From Syntrophorhabdaceae bacterium (lineage in GTDB: Bacteria; Desulfobacterota; Syntrophorhabdia; Syntrophorhabdales; Syntrophorhabdaceae), in assembly GCA_026415015.1 (NCBI GenBank), contig JAOAHW010000122.1, positions 1 to 6,251 on the forward strand: a stretch of 6,251 bases of DNA, written 5' to 3'. The notes beneath the pieces were generated by a model that did not search any database, had not been told where the DNA came from, and saw nothing but the letters and a program-made list of their open reading frames with translations. A program made the translations under genes and the position numbers. Positions 1 through 5,691 of the stretch are shown piece after piece; the stretch's first letter is position 1, and every line of letters starts with the position of its first letter.

Positions 1-23
1 CGTCAGATGTGTATAAGAGACAG
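1..23. other. Tn5/Nextera sequencing adapter (artefact)
   Basis: The first 23 bases are the 3' end of the Nextera read-1 adapter, including the complete 19-base Tn5 mosaic end AGATGTGTATAAGAGACAG at 5-23. A reverse-complement mosaic end closes the other side of the window, so this is a tagmentation product with untrimmed adapter and not genomic DNA. Read on the minus strand, it adds a false tail L-S-L-I-H-I and a TGA stop to the truncated AtpD. Read on the plus strand, it makes a false N-terminus M-Y-K-R-Q. Both are recognisable signs of adapter translated as protein. Confidence 0.98.
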
Positions 24-278
24 GCTGATCTGTGTCCCCTTGTATGTAGCCTCCTGACCACGGATCAATCCGTCTGTTGTATCCATGGCTATGCAGCGGA
101 CTGTGCTGTCTCCTATGTGCTGCGCTACCTCAAGGATAAGGTTTTCCTGTTTGTTATTTATAGTGGGGTTTGTGATATATATTGCCCCATAAATTGGTGG
201 AAGGTTATCGGACGGAAATTTAATATCTACAACCGTTCCTATGACCTGCACAATCTTACCTTTTACTTCCACGCCCAT
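24..278 (-). CDS. atpD: F-type ATP synthase beta subunit, N-terminal 85 codons (truncated by fragment end)
   Basis: This is the catalytic beta subunit of the F1 head, which makes ATP from ADP and Pi at the cytoplasmic face of the membrane. Only the N-terminal beta-barrel domain is present, against a usual length of about 465-480 residues. The stretch EVAQHIGDSTVRCIAMDTTDGLIRG (in pieces: EVAQHIGD at about 50-57, then R61, AMDTTDGL at 64-71) is the classic end of that domain. The Walker A motif would lie further on and is not in the window. The start is ATG at 276-278, 7 bases after AAAGGAGG (286-293), and the gap from the atpG stop is 13 bases. The last genomic codon is Ser85 (AGC, 24-26). 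The open frame continues to a TGA inside the adapter, but those six residues are not real. The truncation is a sequencing boundary, not a biological break. Confidence 0.96.
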
Positions 279-291
279 CTGTTTTCCTCCT

Positions 292-1152
292 TTATGTTCC
301 TCTCAATGCTTCGGCGCCACCAACAATATCAAGCATTTCACTGGTAATACCTTCCTGTCTCCTCTTGTTGTACACGAGGGTCAGGTAGCTTACCATCTCT
401 GTGCAGTTCTTTGTTGCATTTTCCATGGCGCTCATCCTCGCAGCATGTTCAGATGTCTGCGAGTCTACAATTGCATAATATATCTTTGTGCTAATAAATT
501 TTGGGATAATAGCCTCTACAATCTTATCCCTGTTGGGTTCATAAAGATAATCTCCCTCATATTCCTCTGCCGATGCCTTAATTGGAATAAACTCCTCGAA
601 CTTTACAACATATTTAACAGCAGATTCAAAGTGGGTATAAAGGAGATAGATCTTATCAAACTCACCCTCTCTGTAAAACTGTATTAATTCTTCTGCTACC
701 TCATCTGCCAGGTCTTTGGATGCTCCTTTTATATCAAGTCTTTCCTTTACAATCTCTACCTTTCTCCTACTCAGGTAATCTTTTGCCTTTCTACCAAAGA
801 CATATACCCCTATCCTTTCATATTTTTCCCTGTTCTGGTTTACAATGTTTTCAGCGGCAAGACCTATATTTACATTAAAACCACCGCACAGACCCCTATC
901 TGATGCTATTGCAACTATTAGGACCTTTTTTACCTCTTCAGGCTCTGTCAATAAGGGGTGCACATCTTTGGGTAGTTTATTGATTACACGACCCACAAGG
1001 TTTTCCATCTTCAGGGCATAGTCCCTTACCTTTTCGTATGCATCCTGTGCCCTTCTCAGCTTGGATGCAGAGACCATCTTCATGGTTCTGGTAATTGTCT
1101 GGGTGCTGTTTATACTGTTTATTTTTCTTTTAATATCCCTTAAGGTTGCCAT
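292..1152 (-). CDS. atpG: F-type ATP synthase gamma subunit
   Basis: This is the central rotor shaft of F1, coupling ring rotation in the membrane to the catalytic sites of alpha3beta3. The protein has 286 residues, the usual length. The N-terminal helix (about 1-55) begins MATLRDIKRKINSI and carries the conserved T-M-K-M-V-S-A-S-K-L segment near 23-32. The Rossmann-like middle has DRGLCGG at 85-91. The C-terminal helix ends in the family signature ITSEMLDIVGGAEA (269-282). The start is ATG at 1150-1152, 9 bases past the atpA TAG stop. Its ribosome-binding site is a short AGGGA overlapping that stop (TAGGGA), weaker than those of its neighbours. The TAA stop abuts the AGGAGG of atpD, which suggests translational coupling. 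All expected parts are present and the identity is secure. Confidence 0.97.
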   Translation of the reverse strand: MATLRDIKRKINSINSTQTITRTMKMVSASKLRRAQDAYEKVRDYALKMENLVGRVINKLPKDVHPLLTEPEEVKKVLIVAIASDRGLCGGFNVNIGLAAENIVNQNREKYERIGVYVFGRKAKDYLSRRKVEIVKERLDIKGASKDLADEVAEELIQFYREGEFDKIYLLYTHFESAVKYVVKFEEFIPIKASAEEYEGDYLYEPNRDKIVEAIIPKFISTKIYYAIVDSQTSEHAARMSAMENATKNCTEMVSYLTLVYNKRRQEGITSEMLDIVGGAEALRGT

Positions 1153-1161
1153 TTATTATCC

Positions 1162-2670
1162 CTAATATGTAAAGATTTCTCTGAACTTCTTGAGTGCCTC
1201 ATGGAGTTTGTCATTTATCGATGAATCTATCTCCTTCTTATCCCTTATCTCATTAAGGAGGTTTTTGTGTTTTTCCTCCATGTAATTGAGCATATCATTC
1301 TCATATTTCTTAAGGGCGCTTTCAGGATATGCATCAATATATCCATTGGCACTTGCAAAGAGGAGTACAATCTGCTTTTCCACAGGCATTGGAACATACT
1401 GATCCTGTTTCAGTATCTCAGTAAGCCTTGAACCCCTTGCAAGGAGTGCCTGTGTAACCTTATCAAGGTCACTTCCGAATTTTGCAAATGCAGCAAGCTC
1501 TCTATACTGGGCAAGTTCAAGTCTTAACCTTCCTGCTACCTGTTTCATTGCCTTTATCTGGGCATTACCACCAACCCTTGATACAGAGATACCCACATTG
1601 ATTGCAGGCCTGATACCAGCATAAAATAGCTCTGGTTCAAGGTATATCTGACCATCTGTAATAGATATGACATTTGTCGGAATATATGCAGAGACGTCAC
1701 CTGCCTGTGTCTCAATGATAGGTAATGCTGTGAGTGAACCTCCTCCATGGGCATCATCCCATTTGGATGCACGCTCAAGGAGCCTTGAATGTAAGTAGAA
1801 TATATCACCAGGGTATGCCTCACGTCCCGGTGGCCTTCTTAGAAGTAGTGAAAGTTGTCTGTATGCTACTGCATGTTTTGATAGGTCATCATATACAACA
1901 AGGGCATGCCTTCCTGTATCCCTGAAATATTCACCCATAGAACACCCTGCAAAGGGTGCTATATACTGGAGTGGTGCTGCATCACTTGCTGTTGCTGCTA
2001 CCACTGTTGTATACTCCATGGCCCCATACTGGGTTAGGAGGTCAACGGTCCTTGCAACAGATGACCTTTTCTGTCCAACTGCCACATATATACAGAATAC
2101 ATTACTACCCTTCTGATTGATTATTGTATCCAGCGCTATAGCTGTCTTTCCAGTACCCCTGTCACCGATTATCAACTCTCTCTGTCCACGACCAATTGGT
2201 ATCATGGCATCAATGGCCTTTATACCTGTCTGAAGGGGCTCTTTAACTGGCTGGCGAACTACGACGCCAGGTGCAATCTGTTCAATGTTCCTGAATTCCT
2301 TTGCATCTATAGGGCCCTTACCATCTATGGGATTACCGAGGGCATCAACAACCCTTCCAATTAGTGCCTCGCCCACAGGTACCTGGGCAATCCTGTTTGT
2401 CCTTTTTGCTATCTCGCCCTCTTTTATCTTATAGTCCTCACCAAATACAACAGCACCTATATTATCCTCTTCAAGGTTCAGGACCATACCGGCAATACCA
2501 TATGGAAACTCGAGCAACTCGCCTGCCATGGCATTTTCAAGGCCATATATCCTTGCGATACCATCACCGATTGAGATTATAACACCTGTTTCCTTGAGGT
2601 CTAACTCTCTCTCAAACCCTGAAATCTTCTGTTCGATAATCCTGCTTATCTCGTCTGCCTTTATCTCCAT
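1162..2670 (-). CDS. atpA: F-type ATP synthase alpha subunit
   Basis: This is the non-catalytic nucleotide-binding subunit of F1. It alternates with beta in the head and supplies the arginine finger to the beta sites. It has 502 residues, the normal length. Order of parts: an N-terminal helix that contacts delta and the stalk (1-25), a beta-barrel (about 26-95), a nucleotide-binding domain with Walker A GDRGTGKT (169-176) and Walker B-type ALVVYDD (256-262), then the alpha/beta signature PAINVGISVS (355-364) followed by the arginine finger R365, and a helical C-terminal domain (about 380-502). The start is ATG at 2668-2670. AAGGAG (2679-2684) lies 8 bases upstream, just before the TAA stop of atpH (gap 5 bases), so the binding site sits inside the end of atpH and coupling is likely. 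No damage or unusual residue was seen. Confidence 0.98.
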   Translation of the reverse strand: MEIKADEISRIIEQKISGFERELDLKETGVIISIGDGIARIYGLENAMAGELLEFPYGIAGMVLNLEEDNIGAVVFGEDYKIKEGEIAKRTNRIAQVPVGEALIGRVVDALGNPIDGKGPIDAKEFRNIEQIAPGVVVRQPVKEPLQTGIKAIDAMIPIGRGQRELIIGDRGTGKTAIALDTIINQKGSNVFCIYVAVGQKRSSVARTVDLLTQYGAMEYTTVVAATASDAAPLQYIAPFAGCSMGEYFRDTGRHALVVYDDLSKHAVAYRQLSLLLRRPPGREAYPGDIFYLHSRLLERASKWDDAHGGGSLTALPIIETQAGDVSAYIPTNVISITDGQIYLEPELFYAGIRPAINVGISVSRVGGNAQIKAMKQVAGRLRLELAQYRELAAFAKFGSDLDKVTQALLARGSRLTEILKQDQYVPMPVEKQIVLLFASANGYIDAYPESALKKYENDMLNYMEEKHKNLLNEIRDKKEIDSSINDKLHEALKKFREIFTY

Positions 2671-2675
2671 ATATT

Positions 2676-3218
2676 TTACTCCTTCAAAATATTTTCCTTC
2701 AGTGTCTCAAGCTGTCTCTTTACACTACCATCTATTATTGTGCCTTTAAGCGATACCTTTACACCACCTATGAGGGATTTGTCCTCTATGGTATCCAGTA
2801 TAACATCTTTTTTTAGCTTTTCCTTAAGGGCACCTTCAATGCGCTTCTTTGTCTCTGCATCAAGGGCATACGCAGACCAGACAGTCCCTCTAACCCTCCC
2901 CTCTTTTTCATCTACAAGCTCACTATAGACATCCCTTATGACAGTTATATAGCTCATCCTGTTTCTCTCAAGTAGCATCATAAGCATATTCGCAAGGGGT
3001 ACAGATGCCTTAAATGCCTTTAGCACCTCTGATAGGATATCCTTTCTCTTGCTCATCTCCAGTATGGGAAGTATAAGGGGTCTACTTAGTCTCTGCTCTT
3101 TTGTGAAAAAATCCAGGATTGTATTTAGTTCTTCAAGGTATTGTTTATATTTACCATCTTTTTCACCAACGGCGAATAAACCTCTTGCATATCTTTTAGC
3201 TATGGAACGGCTTATCAA
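2676..3218 (-). CDS. atpH: F-type ATP synthase delta subunit (TTG start)
   Basis: The delta subunit (OSCP type) ties the b/b' peripheral stalk to the top of the alpha3beta3 head. It has 180 residues, the typical length. The N-terminal six-helix domain begins MISRSIAKRYARGLF, as is usual for the family. The C-terminal signature region runs at about 139-165 with D-K-S-L-I-G-G (146-152) and the G-T-I-I-D-G-S tail. The start codon is TTG (3216-3218) and overlaps the TGA stop of atpF (3215-3217) in a TTGA arrangement. GAGGAG lies 6 bases upstream (3225-3230), and the family-typical N-terminus follows at once. A nearby ATG at 3221-3223 is in another frame (it is the atpF Met-Asn end), so TTG is the best start. 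Confidence 0.95.
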   Translation of the reverse strand: MISRSIAKRYARGLFAVGEKDGKYKQYLEELNTILDFFTKEQRLSRPLILPILEMSKRKDILSEVLKAFKASVPLANMLMMLLERNRMSYITVIRDVYSELVDEKEGRVRGTVWSAYALDAETKKRIEGALKEKLKKDVILDTIEDKSLIGGVKVSLKGTIIDGSVKRQLETLKENILKE

Positions 3219-3709
3219 TTCATACTCCTCAATTTTTCAATAAATTCATCTACCATCTTTGCATGATCTGCCTTGCTAAATTTCTCTTTAAGAATACCTT
3301 CTGTCCTCTCTATGGTGAGCCTTGCAATCTCTTCCTTTATTTTGGCCATGATCTCTCTTTTTTCCTGCTCATATGTGAGCCTTGCCTGCTCTCTTATCCT
3401 TTCAGCGAACTGATTTGCCTCATCGAGTATCCGTTTTTTCTCCTTTTCTGTCTCTTCAAGGATGGATTTTTTGAACTTTTCTATTTCATCACTTAAGCCG
3501 GCTAGCCTTTTCTCATATTCAGCCTTTAATGCCTCTGCCTCAACTAATGCCTTATTGGCATCCTCTACCTTTTGCTTTATTGTCTTGTGTCGACCAGCAA
3601 AATATTCCTTTAAGGGCTTGCCTGCAAATTTCACAAGTATACCAACAAGGACTGCAAAGTTTATAAACTTGAATACCCAGTCTAACCAGGATTCTGAACC
3701 GCCTGACAT
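3215..3709 (-). CDS. atpF: F-type ATP synthase b subunit (second of two b-type subunits)
   Basis: This is a peripheral-stalk subunit that holds the F1 head against rotation. It has 164 residues: one N-terminal membrane helix (about 11-30, WVFKFINFAVLVGILVKFAG), then a basic stretch KPLKEYF, then a long charged coiled coil (about 40-140) rich in Glu, Lys and Ala, and a short C-terminal segment that meets delta. The start is ATG at 3707-3709, sharing one base with the TAA stop of the preceding b' gene (TAATG), with AGGAG (3716-3720) 6 bases upstream. The gene overlaps atpH by 4 bases at its end. Unlike many deltaproteobacterial versions as I remember them, there is no signal-peptide-like N-terminal extension. 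It pairs with the upstream b' gene as a likely b/b' heterodimer. Confidence 0.93.
   Translation of the reverse strand: MSGGSESWLDWVFKFINFAVLVGILVKFAGKPLKEYFAGRHKTIKQKVEDANKALVEAEALKAEYEKRLAGLSDEIEKFKKSILEETEKEKKRILDEANQFAERIREQARLTYEQEKREIMAKIKEEIARLTIERTEGILKEKFSKADHAKMVDEFIEKLRSMN
3225..3230 (-). promoter_or_regulatory. Ribosome-binding site deciding the TTG start of atpH
   Basis: GAGGAG on the minus strand lies 6 bases before the TTG at 3216-3218 and within the last codons of atpF. Its good match to the anti-Shine-Dalgarno sequence, the correct spacing and the lack of an in-frame ATG nearby all support the TTG start. Ribosomes ending atpF at the overlapping TGA could re-initiate here. Confidence 0.8.
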
Positions 3710-4134
3710 TATATGCTCCTTTTCATTATTTTCTCTGCTGCCTCAGATGAAAGCCTCTCAACTTCCATTTTAAGGGAGTCAAAGACCTGCCTTTGCTCTT
3801 TTTCTATCTCTATCTTAAGCCTTGTGAGTTCTTCAGCCAATTCTTCCCTTGCCTTCTCTATAATACGCATAGATGAGTTATGAGCCTCTGCTATTGTTGA
3901 GTCCTTTAGCTGAAGCAGAGGTCTCTTCTGTTCCATACTCTTTTCATCGTATTGTCTCTCCAGGTTTTCTATGTCTTTCTTTAGAGATTTAACCTTATCG
4001 AGGGTGCCACCTATTGCACCTTCTCTTTTGTTTATGACCCTTAAGACTGGCTTGAATAGAAAGATATTTAAAAGAATTAATAAAATCAGGAGATTTACAA
4101 ACTGAATCAAGAGGGTATAATTGAAATCTATCAT
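3709..4134 (-). CDS. atpF': F-type ATP synthase b' subunit (first b-type subunit)
   Basis: This is the second peripheral-stalk protein of the complex. It has 141 residues, with an N-terminal membrane helix (about 7-27, LLIQFVNLLILLILLNIFLF), the short F-K-P-V-L turn usual after the helix in this family, and a charged coiled coil to the C-terminus. It differs clearly in sequence from the next gene, so the two are divergent b-type paralogues and not a recent duplication. It is the first gene of the tight atp cluster. The start is ATG at 4132-4134. Only a weak binding site, TGGGGT (GGGG at 4142-4145), precedes it, so its translation may be less efficient than that of its neighbours. A 110-base AT-rich gap with a candidate promoter lies upstream. 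Two b genes are known from photosynthetic bacteria and from Desulfobacterota, among others. Calling this copy b' rests on gene order. Confidence 0.9.
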   Translation of the reverse strand: MIDFNYTLLIQFVNLLILLILLNIFLFKPVLRVINKREGAIGGTLDKVKSLKKDIENLERQYDEKSMEQKRPLLQLKDSTIAEAHNSSMRIIEKAREELAEELTRLKIEIEKEQRQVFDSLKMEVERLSSEAAEKIMKRSI

Positions 4135-4175
4135 TTTTTAACCCCATATTTACAAAAGAATTATTTCACATAGTG

Positions 4176-4204
4176 TTTGTAACATAAAAAAAATTTTTTT
4201 TCAA
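4176..4204 (-). promoter_or_regulatory. Candidate sigma-70 promoter of the atp cluster
   Basis: On the minus strand, TTGAAA (4199-4204) is followed after 17 bases by TACAAA (4176-4181), which is preceded by TG in the extended -10 position. The predicted transcript would start near 4168 and leave a leader of about 34 bases before atpF'. The spacer consists largely of a perfect A8T8 tract (4186-4201), which is expected to bend DNA. The -10 matches only 4 of 6 consensus bases. In such AT-rich DNA a chance match is possible, and the genes may also be read from the promoter upstream of the peptidase. Confidence 0.4.
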
Positions 4205-4214
4205 TTTTTTTATT

Positions 4215-4236
4215 ATCAAAATTTTGTTTTTTTGAT
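4215..4236. repeat. AT-rich inverted repeat after bactofilin
   Basis: ATCAAAA (4215-4221) and TTTTGAT (4230-4236) form a 7-bp stem around an 8-base loop, starting 8 bases past the bactofilin stop. Within it, CAAAATTTTG (4217-4226) is a perfect 10-bp palindrome. With a single G-C pair and no T-run directly after it on the minus strand, it is a poor intrinsic terminator for bactofilin. It could be a protein-binding site or merely low-complexity DNA. Confidence 0.3.
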
Positions 4237-4244
4237 TTTTATAC

Positions 4245-4619
4245 TCAATTTTCCTTAGACGGGAGTTCCACTACCTTTGATACACCCTTCTCCATTATGA
4301 TCCTTCCATTAAATACCCCACCCTCTACTATGGAGATCTTCCCTGTATATATATCGCCATATATAAGGGCCTTGGCGTCTATCTCAATAAATTCATCTGC
4401 CCTTATATTGCCATGGACTTCTCCACCAATGTTTGCTGTCTTTACAGCTATATCTCCTTTTATATTTCCTTTTTCACCCACTACAAGAGAGTCTGCCTCA
4501 ATATTACCCTCAAGGATACCGTCTACCCTCAACATCCCTTTAACAGATATATTGCCTTTAAACGTTGAACCAAAGCCTATAAATGATGCAATCCTATCTT
4601 TTTCTCGTCTTCGAAACAC
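4245..4619 (-). CDS. Bactofilin (polymer-forming cytoskeletal protein, DUF583)
   Basis: Bactofilins polymerise without nucleotide into filaments that help place cell-wall enzymes and shape the cell. This one has 124 residues, a typical compact size. A short basic N-terminal tail (MFRRREKDR) is followed by a right-handed beta-helix core (about 14-110) with short repeats of the form G-x-I/V-x-G: GNISVKG, GILEGNI, GNIKGDI, GEVHGNI, YGDIYTG, GGVFNGRI. A short C-terminal tail ends in VVELPSKEN. The start is GTG (4617-4619), sharing one base with the TAG stop of the upstream peptidase (TAGTG), with GAGGAG (4627-4632) 7 bases before it. Overlap with an M23 peptidase gene matches a recurring bactofilin-peptidase partnership in bacterial cell-shape control, so a joint role in local peptidoglycan remodelling is likely. 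The link to the atp genes is positional only. Confidence 0.93.
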   Translation of the reverse strand: MFRRREKDRIASFIGFGSTFKGNISVKGMLRVDGILEGNIEADSLVVGEKGNIKGDIAVKTANIGGEVHGNIRADEFIEIDAKALIYGDIYTGKISIVEGGVFNGRIIMEKGVSKVVELPSKEN

Positions 4620-5461
4620 TATCTTTCTCCTCTAAATACCTTCAATGGGTCTAAGGGTCTTCCATCTTTGAAAACACTATAGTGGACGTGTGGGGACTGG
4701 GCATTACCTGTTGACCCAACATAAGCTATTATATCCCCTCTTTTAACCTTTTGTCCTACTGTAACAACATTTTTCTCATTATGGGAATAAAGTGTTGAAA
4801 AACCAAGCCCATGCTCGATAACCACCACATTACCATACGCCCCAAAGGAACCAGAAAAAGAAACAAAGCCATCAGCAGTTGCCTTAACAGGTGTCCCTGA
4901 CTTTGCAGTTACATCTATGCCATTATGCATACGTGCTTTTCCATCTACAGGGTGTATCCTGTTACCAAAGTATGATGTTACATTACCTGATACAGGAAGG
5001 CCTATAGGTGTAGACTTATATACATCCTTTTGGTTGGCCAGGTATTTTTTTATACCCTCCAAGGATTCAATAGACCGGGCAGCCTGTTTCTTTAAATCAA
5101 TAAAGTCTATATCACCATCATTATTTGGGTTAAAATTCTCAATTATCTCTTCTTTAGACTTAAAGGCCAGCAGTTTTTTAAGCTCAGCCTCACTGTCCTT
5201 GAGTTTATTGATTGTACCCTCTAACTCCTTAAACTCCTGGTTGTAGGCATTGAGTTTCTTTTTAAGCCTACCATACTCTGTATAATCAACAGTCCTTGTG
5301 AGCAAATAAGATGTACCTGCACCTAAAAGGAATATGAGTAACATAACTACCAGATATGGCATCTTTATATTGATAGGCTTTTTGCTGTTATGGGGGATAA
5401 CCATGATGGTTATGGATTGGAGGATTCTCTTGAATATATTCTTATAGGTCTTTTTAGGCAA
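4619..5461 (-). CDS. Membrane-anchored M23 (LytM/gpH-type) peptidoglycan endopeptidase (TTG start)
   Basis: This is a zinc metallopeptidase that cuts peptide cross-bridges in the cell wall. It has 280 residues: a short cytoplasmic basic N-terminus, one membrane helix (about 34-56), a coiled coil (about 62-100), a linker, and a C-terminal LytM domain (about 155-275). All catalytic residues are visible: zinc ligands H179 and D183 (MHNGID) and H260 of the H-V-H motif, with H227 (LYSH) and H258 as the remaining active-site histidines, so an active enzyme is expected. The G-N-R-I-H-P-V-D-G segment before H179 is typical of the family. The start is TTG (5459-5461) with AAGGGG 6 bases upstream. The in-frame Met20 (ATG) has no binding site. 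The gene overlaps bactofilin by one base, suggesting a shared wall-shaping task. The exact cleaved bond cannot be read from sequence. Confidence 0.92.
   Translation of the reverse strand: MPKKTYKNIFKRILQSITIMVIPHNSKKPINIKMPYLVVMLLIFLLGAGTSYLLTRTVDYTEYGRLKKKLNAYNQEFKELEGTINKLKDSEAELKKLLAFKSKEEIIENFNPNNDGDIDFIDLKKQAARSIESLEGIKKYLANQKDVYKSTPIGLPVSGNVTSYFGNRIHPVDGKARMHNGIDVTAKSGTPVKATADGFVSFSGSFGAYGNVVVIEHGLGFSTLYSHNEKNVVTVGQKVKRGDIIAYVGSTGNAQSPHVHYSVFKDGRPLDPLKVFRGER
4627..4632 (-). promoter_or_regulatory. Ribosome-binding site deciding the GTG start of bactofilin
   Basis: GAGGAG lies inside the last codons of the peptidase gene (R-G-E-R end), 7 bases before GTG. No in-frame ATG lies close by. 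The site and the 1-base stop/start overlap together support GTG and translational coupling. Confidence 0.78.
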
Positions 5462-5467
5462 CTGTAA

Positions 5468-5473
5468 CCCCTT
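5468..5473 (-). promoter_or_regulatory. Ribosome-binding site for the TTG start of the M23 peptidase
   Basis: AAGGGG on the minus strand lies 6 bases before TTG (5459-5461). It overlaps an extended -10-like TGTTATAAG (5471-5479). If that -10 were used, transcription would begin within a few bases of the TTG and the binding site would be lost, so the two readings exclude each other. The binding-site reading is preferred because a better-placed promoter lies further upstream. Confidence 0.6.
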
Positions 5474-5506
5474 ATAACAAAGCAGCTACAAAAAAATCAA
5501 AGGATT

Positions 5507-5521
5507 TATCTGAATCAGATA
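5507..5521. promoter_or_regulatory. 15-bp palindrome, possible operator
   Basis: TATCTGA (5507-5513) and TCAGATA (5515-5521) are perfect inverted arms around a single central base. The palindrome lies just downstream of the predicted -10 of the peptidase operon and covers the predicted transcription start (about 5514), the position expected of a repressor site. It could also act as a very small hairpin at the 5' end of the RNA. No regulator gene is visible in the window. Confidence 0.45.
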
Positions 5522-5549
5522 TGTTAAATAGAAAAAAGAGATTTGTAAA
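5521..5549 (-). promoter_or_regulatory. Candidate sigma-70 promoter of the peptidase-bactofilin operon
   Basis: TTTACA (5544-5549, 5 of 6 consensus bases) and TAACAT (5521-5526, 4 of 6) are separated by exactly 17 bases on the minus strand. The start would fall near 5514, giving a leader of about 52 bases before the TTG. The -35 box lies only some 17 bases from the proposed insertion-sequence end, so the insertion has probably removed or replaced whatever regulatory DNA lay further upstream. This is inference from motif matches in AT-rich DNA. Confidence 0.42.
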
Positions 5550-5577
5550 GAAAAAAATTAAGTGTTGTCATCTTAAA

Positions 5578-5623
5578 GTTAAAAGTGAACCGATTTTGAT
5601 AGATTTAAAAGTTAAAACCGAAC
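5578..5623 (+). repeat. Two direct repeats, likely transposase-binding sites at the IS end
   Basis: GTTAAAAGTGAAC (5578-5590) and GTTAAAACCGAAC (5611-5623) match at 11 of 13 positions, and each is preceded by a TTAAA-type tract. Their starts are 33 bp apart, about three helical turns, so a protein bound to both would sit on one face of the DNA. Their place between the presumed element end and the transposase start fits subterminal transposase sites. Confidence 0.55.
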
Positions 5624-5634
5624 TCTTGTATAGT
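5605..5634 (+). promoter_or_regulatory. Weak candidate promoter of the transposase
   Basis: TATAGT (5629-5634) matches the -10 consensus at 5 of 6 bases, and TTAAAA (5605-5610) is a poor -35 at 18-base spacing. The start would be near 5641. The -35 overlaps the approach to the second repeat (5611-5623), so transposase bound there could repress its own promoter. Confidence 0.3.
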
Positions 5635-5654
5635 GACCATAAAGATGGTTATTA
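5631..5654 (+). repeat. Inverted repeat able to form an RNA hairpin in the transposase leader
   Basis: Bases 5631-5640 and 5645-5654 can pair over 10 positions in RNA (ACCAU/AUGGU core, two G-U pairs) around the loop AAAG. There is no T-run after it, so it is not a terminator. It overlaps the -10 candidate and would form only in transcripts that enter from upstream. Confidence 0.35.
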
Positions 5655-5691
5655 TTACCTTCATTATGACTAAAAAAGGAGGATGTTCACT

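Noticed and set aside
9..347. Plus-strand open frame opposite atpD/atpG
   Set aside because: Its first codons are adapter (M-Y-K-R-Q) and the rest is the antisense of atpD and the end of atpG, with no family resemblance.
1554..1823. Minus-strand open frame inside atpA
   Set aside because: It is an out-of-frame shadow of the alpha subunit gene, whose motifs are intact in the main frame.
4186..4236. Intrinsic terminator between bactofilin and atpF'
   Set aside because: The stem is nearly all A-T with one G-C pair, and the T-run is some 20 bases away on the minus strand, too far to work as a standard terminator.
4917..5246. Plus-strand open frame opposite the M23 peptidase
   Set aside because: Antisense shadow: the opposite strand encodes a complete peptidase with all active-site residues, and this frame has no recognisable features.
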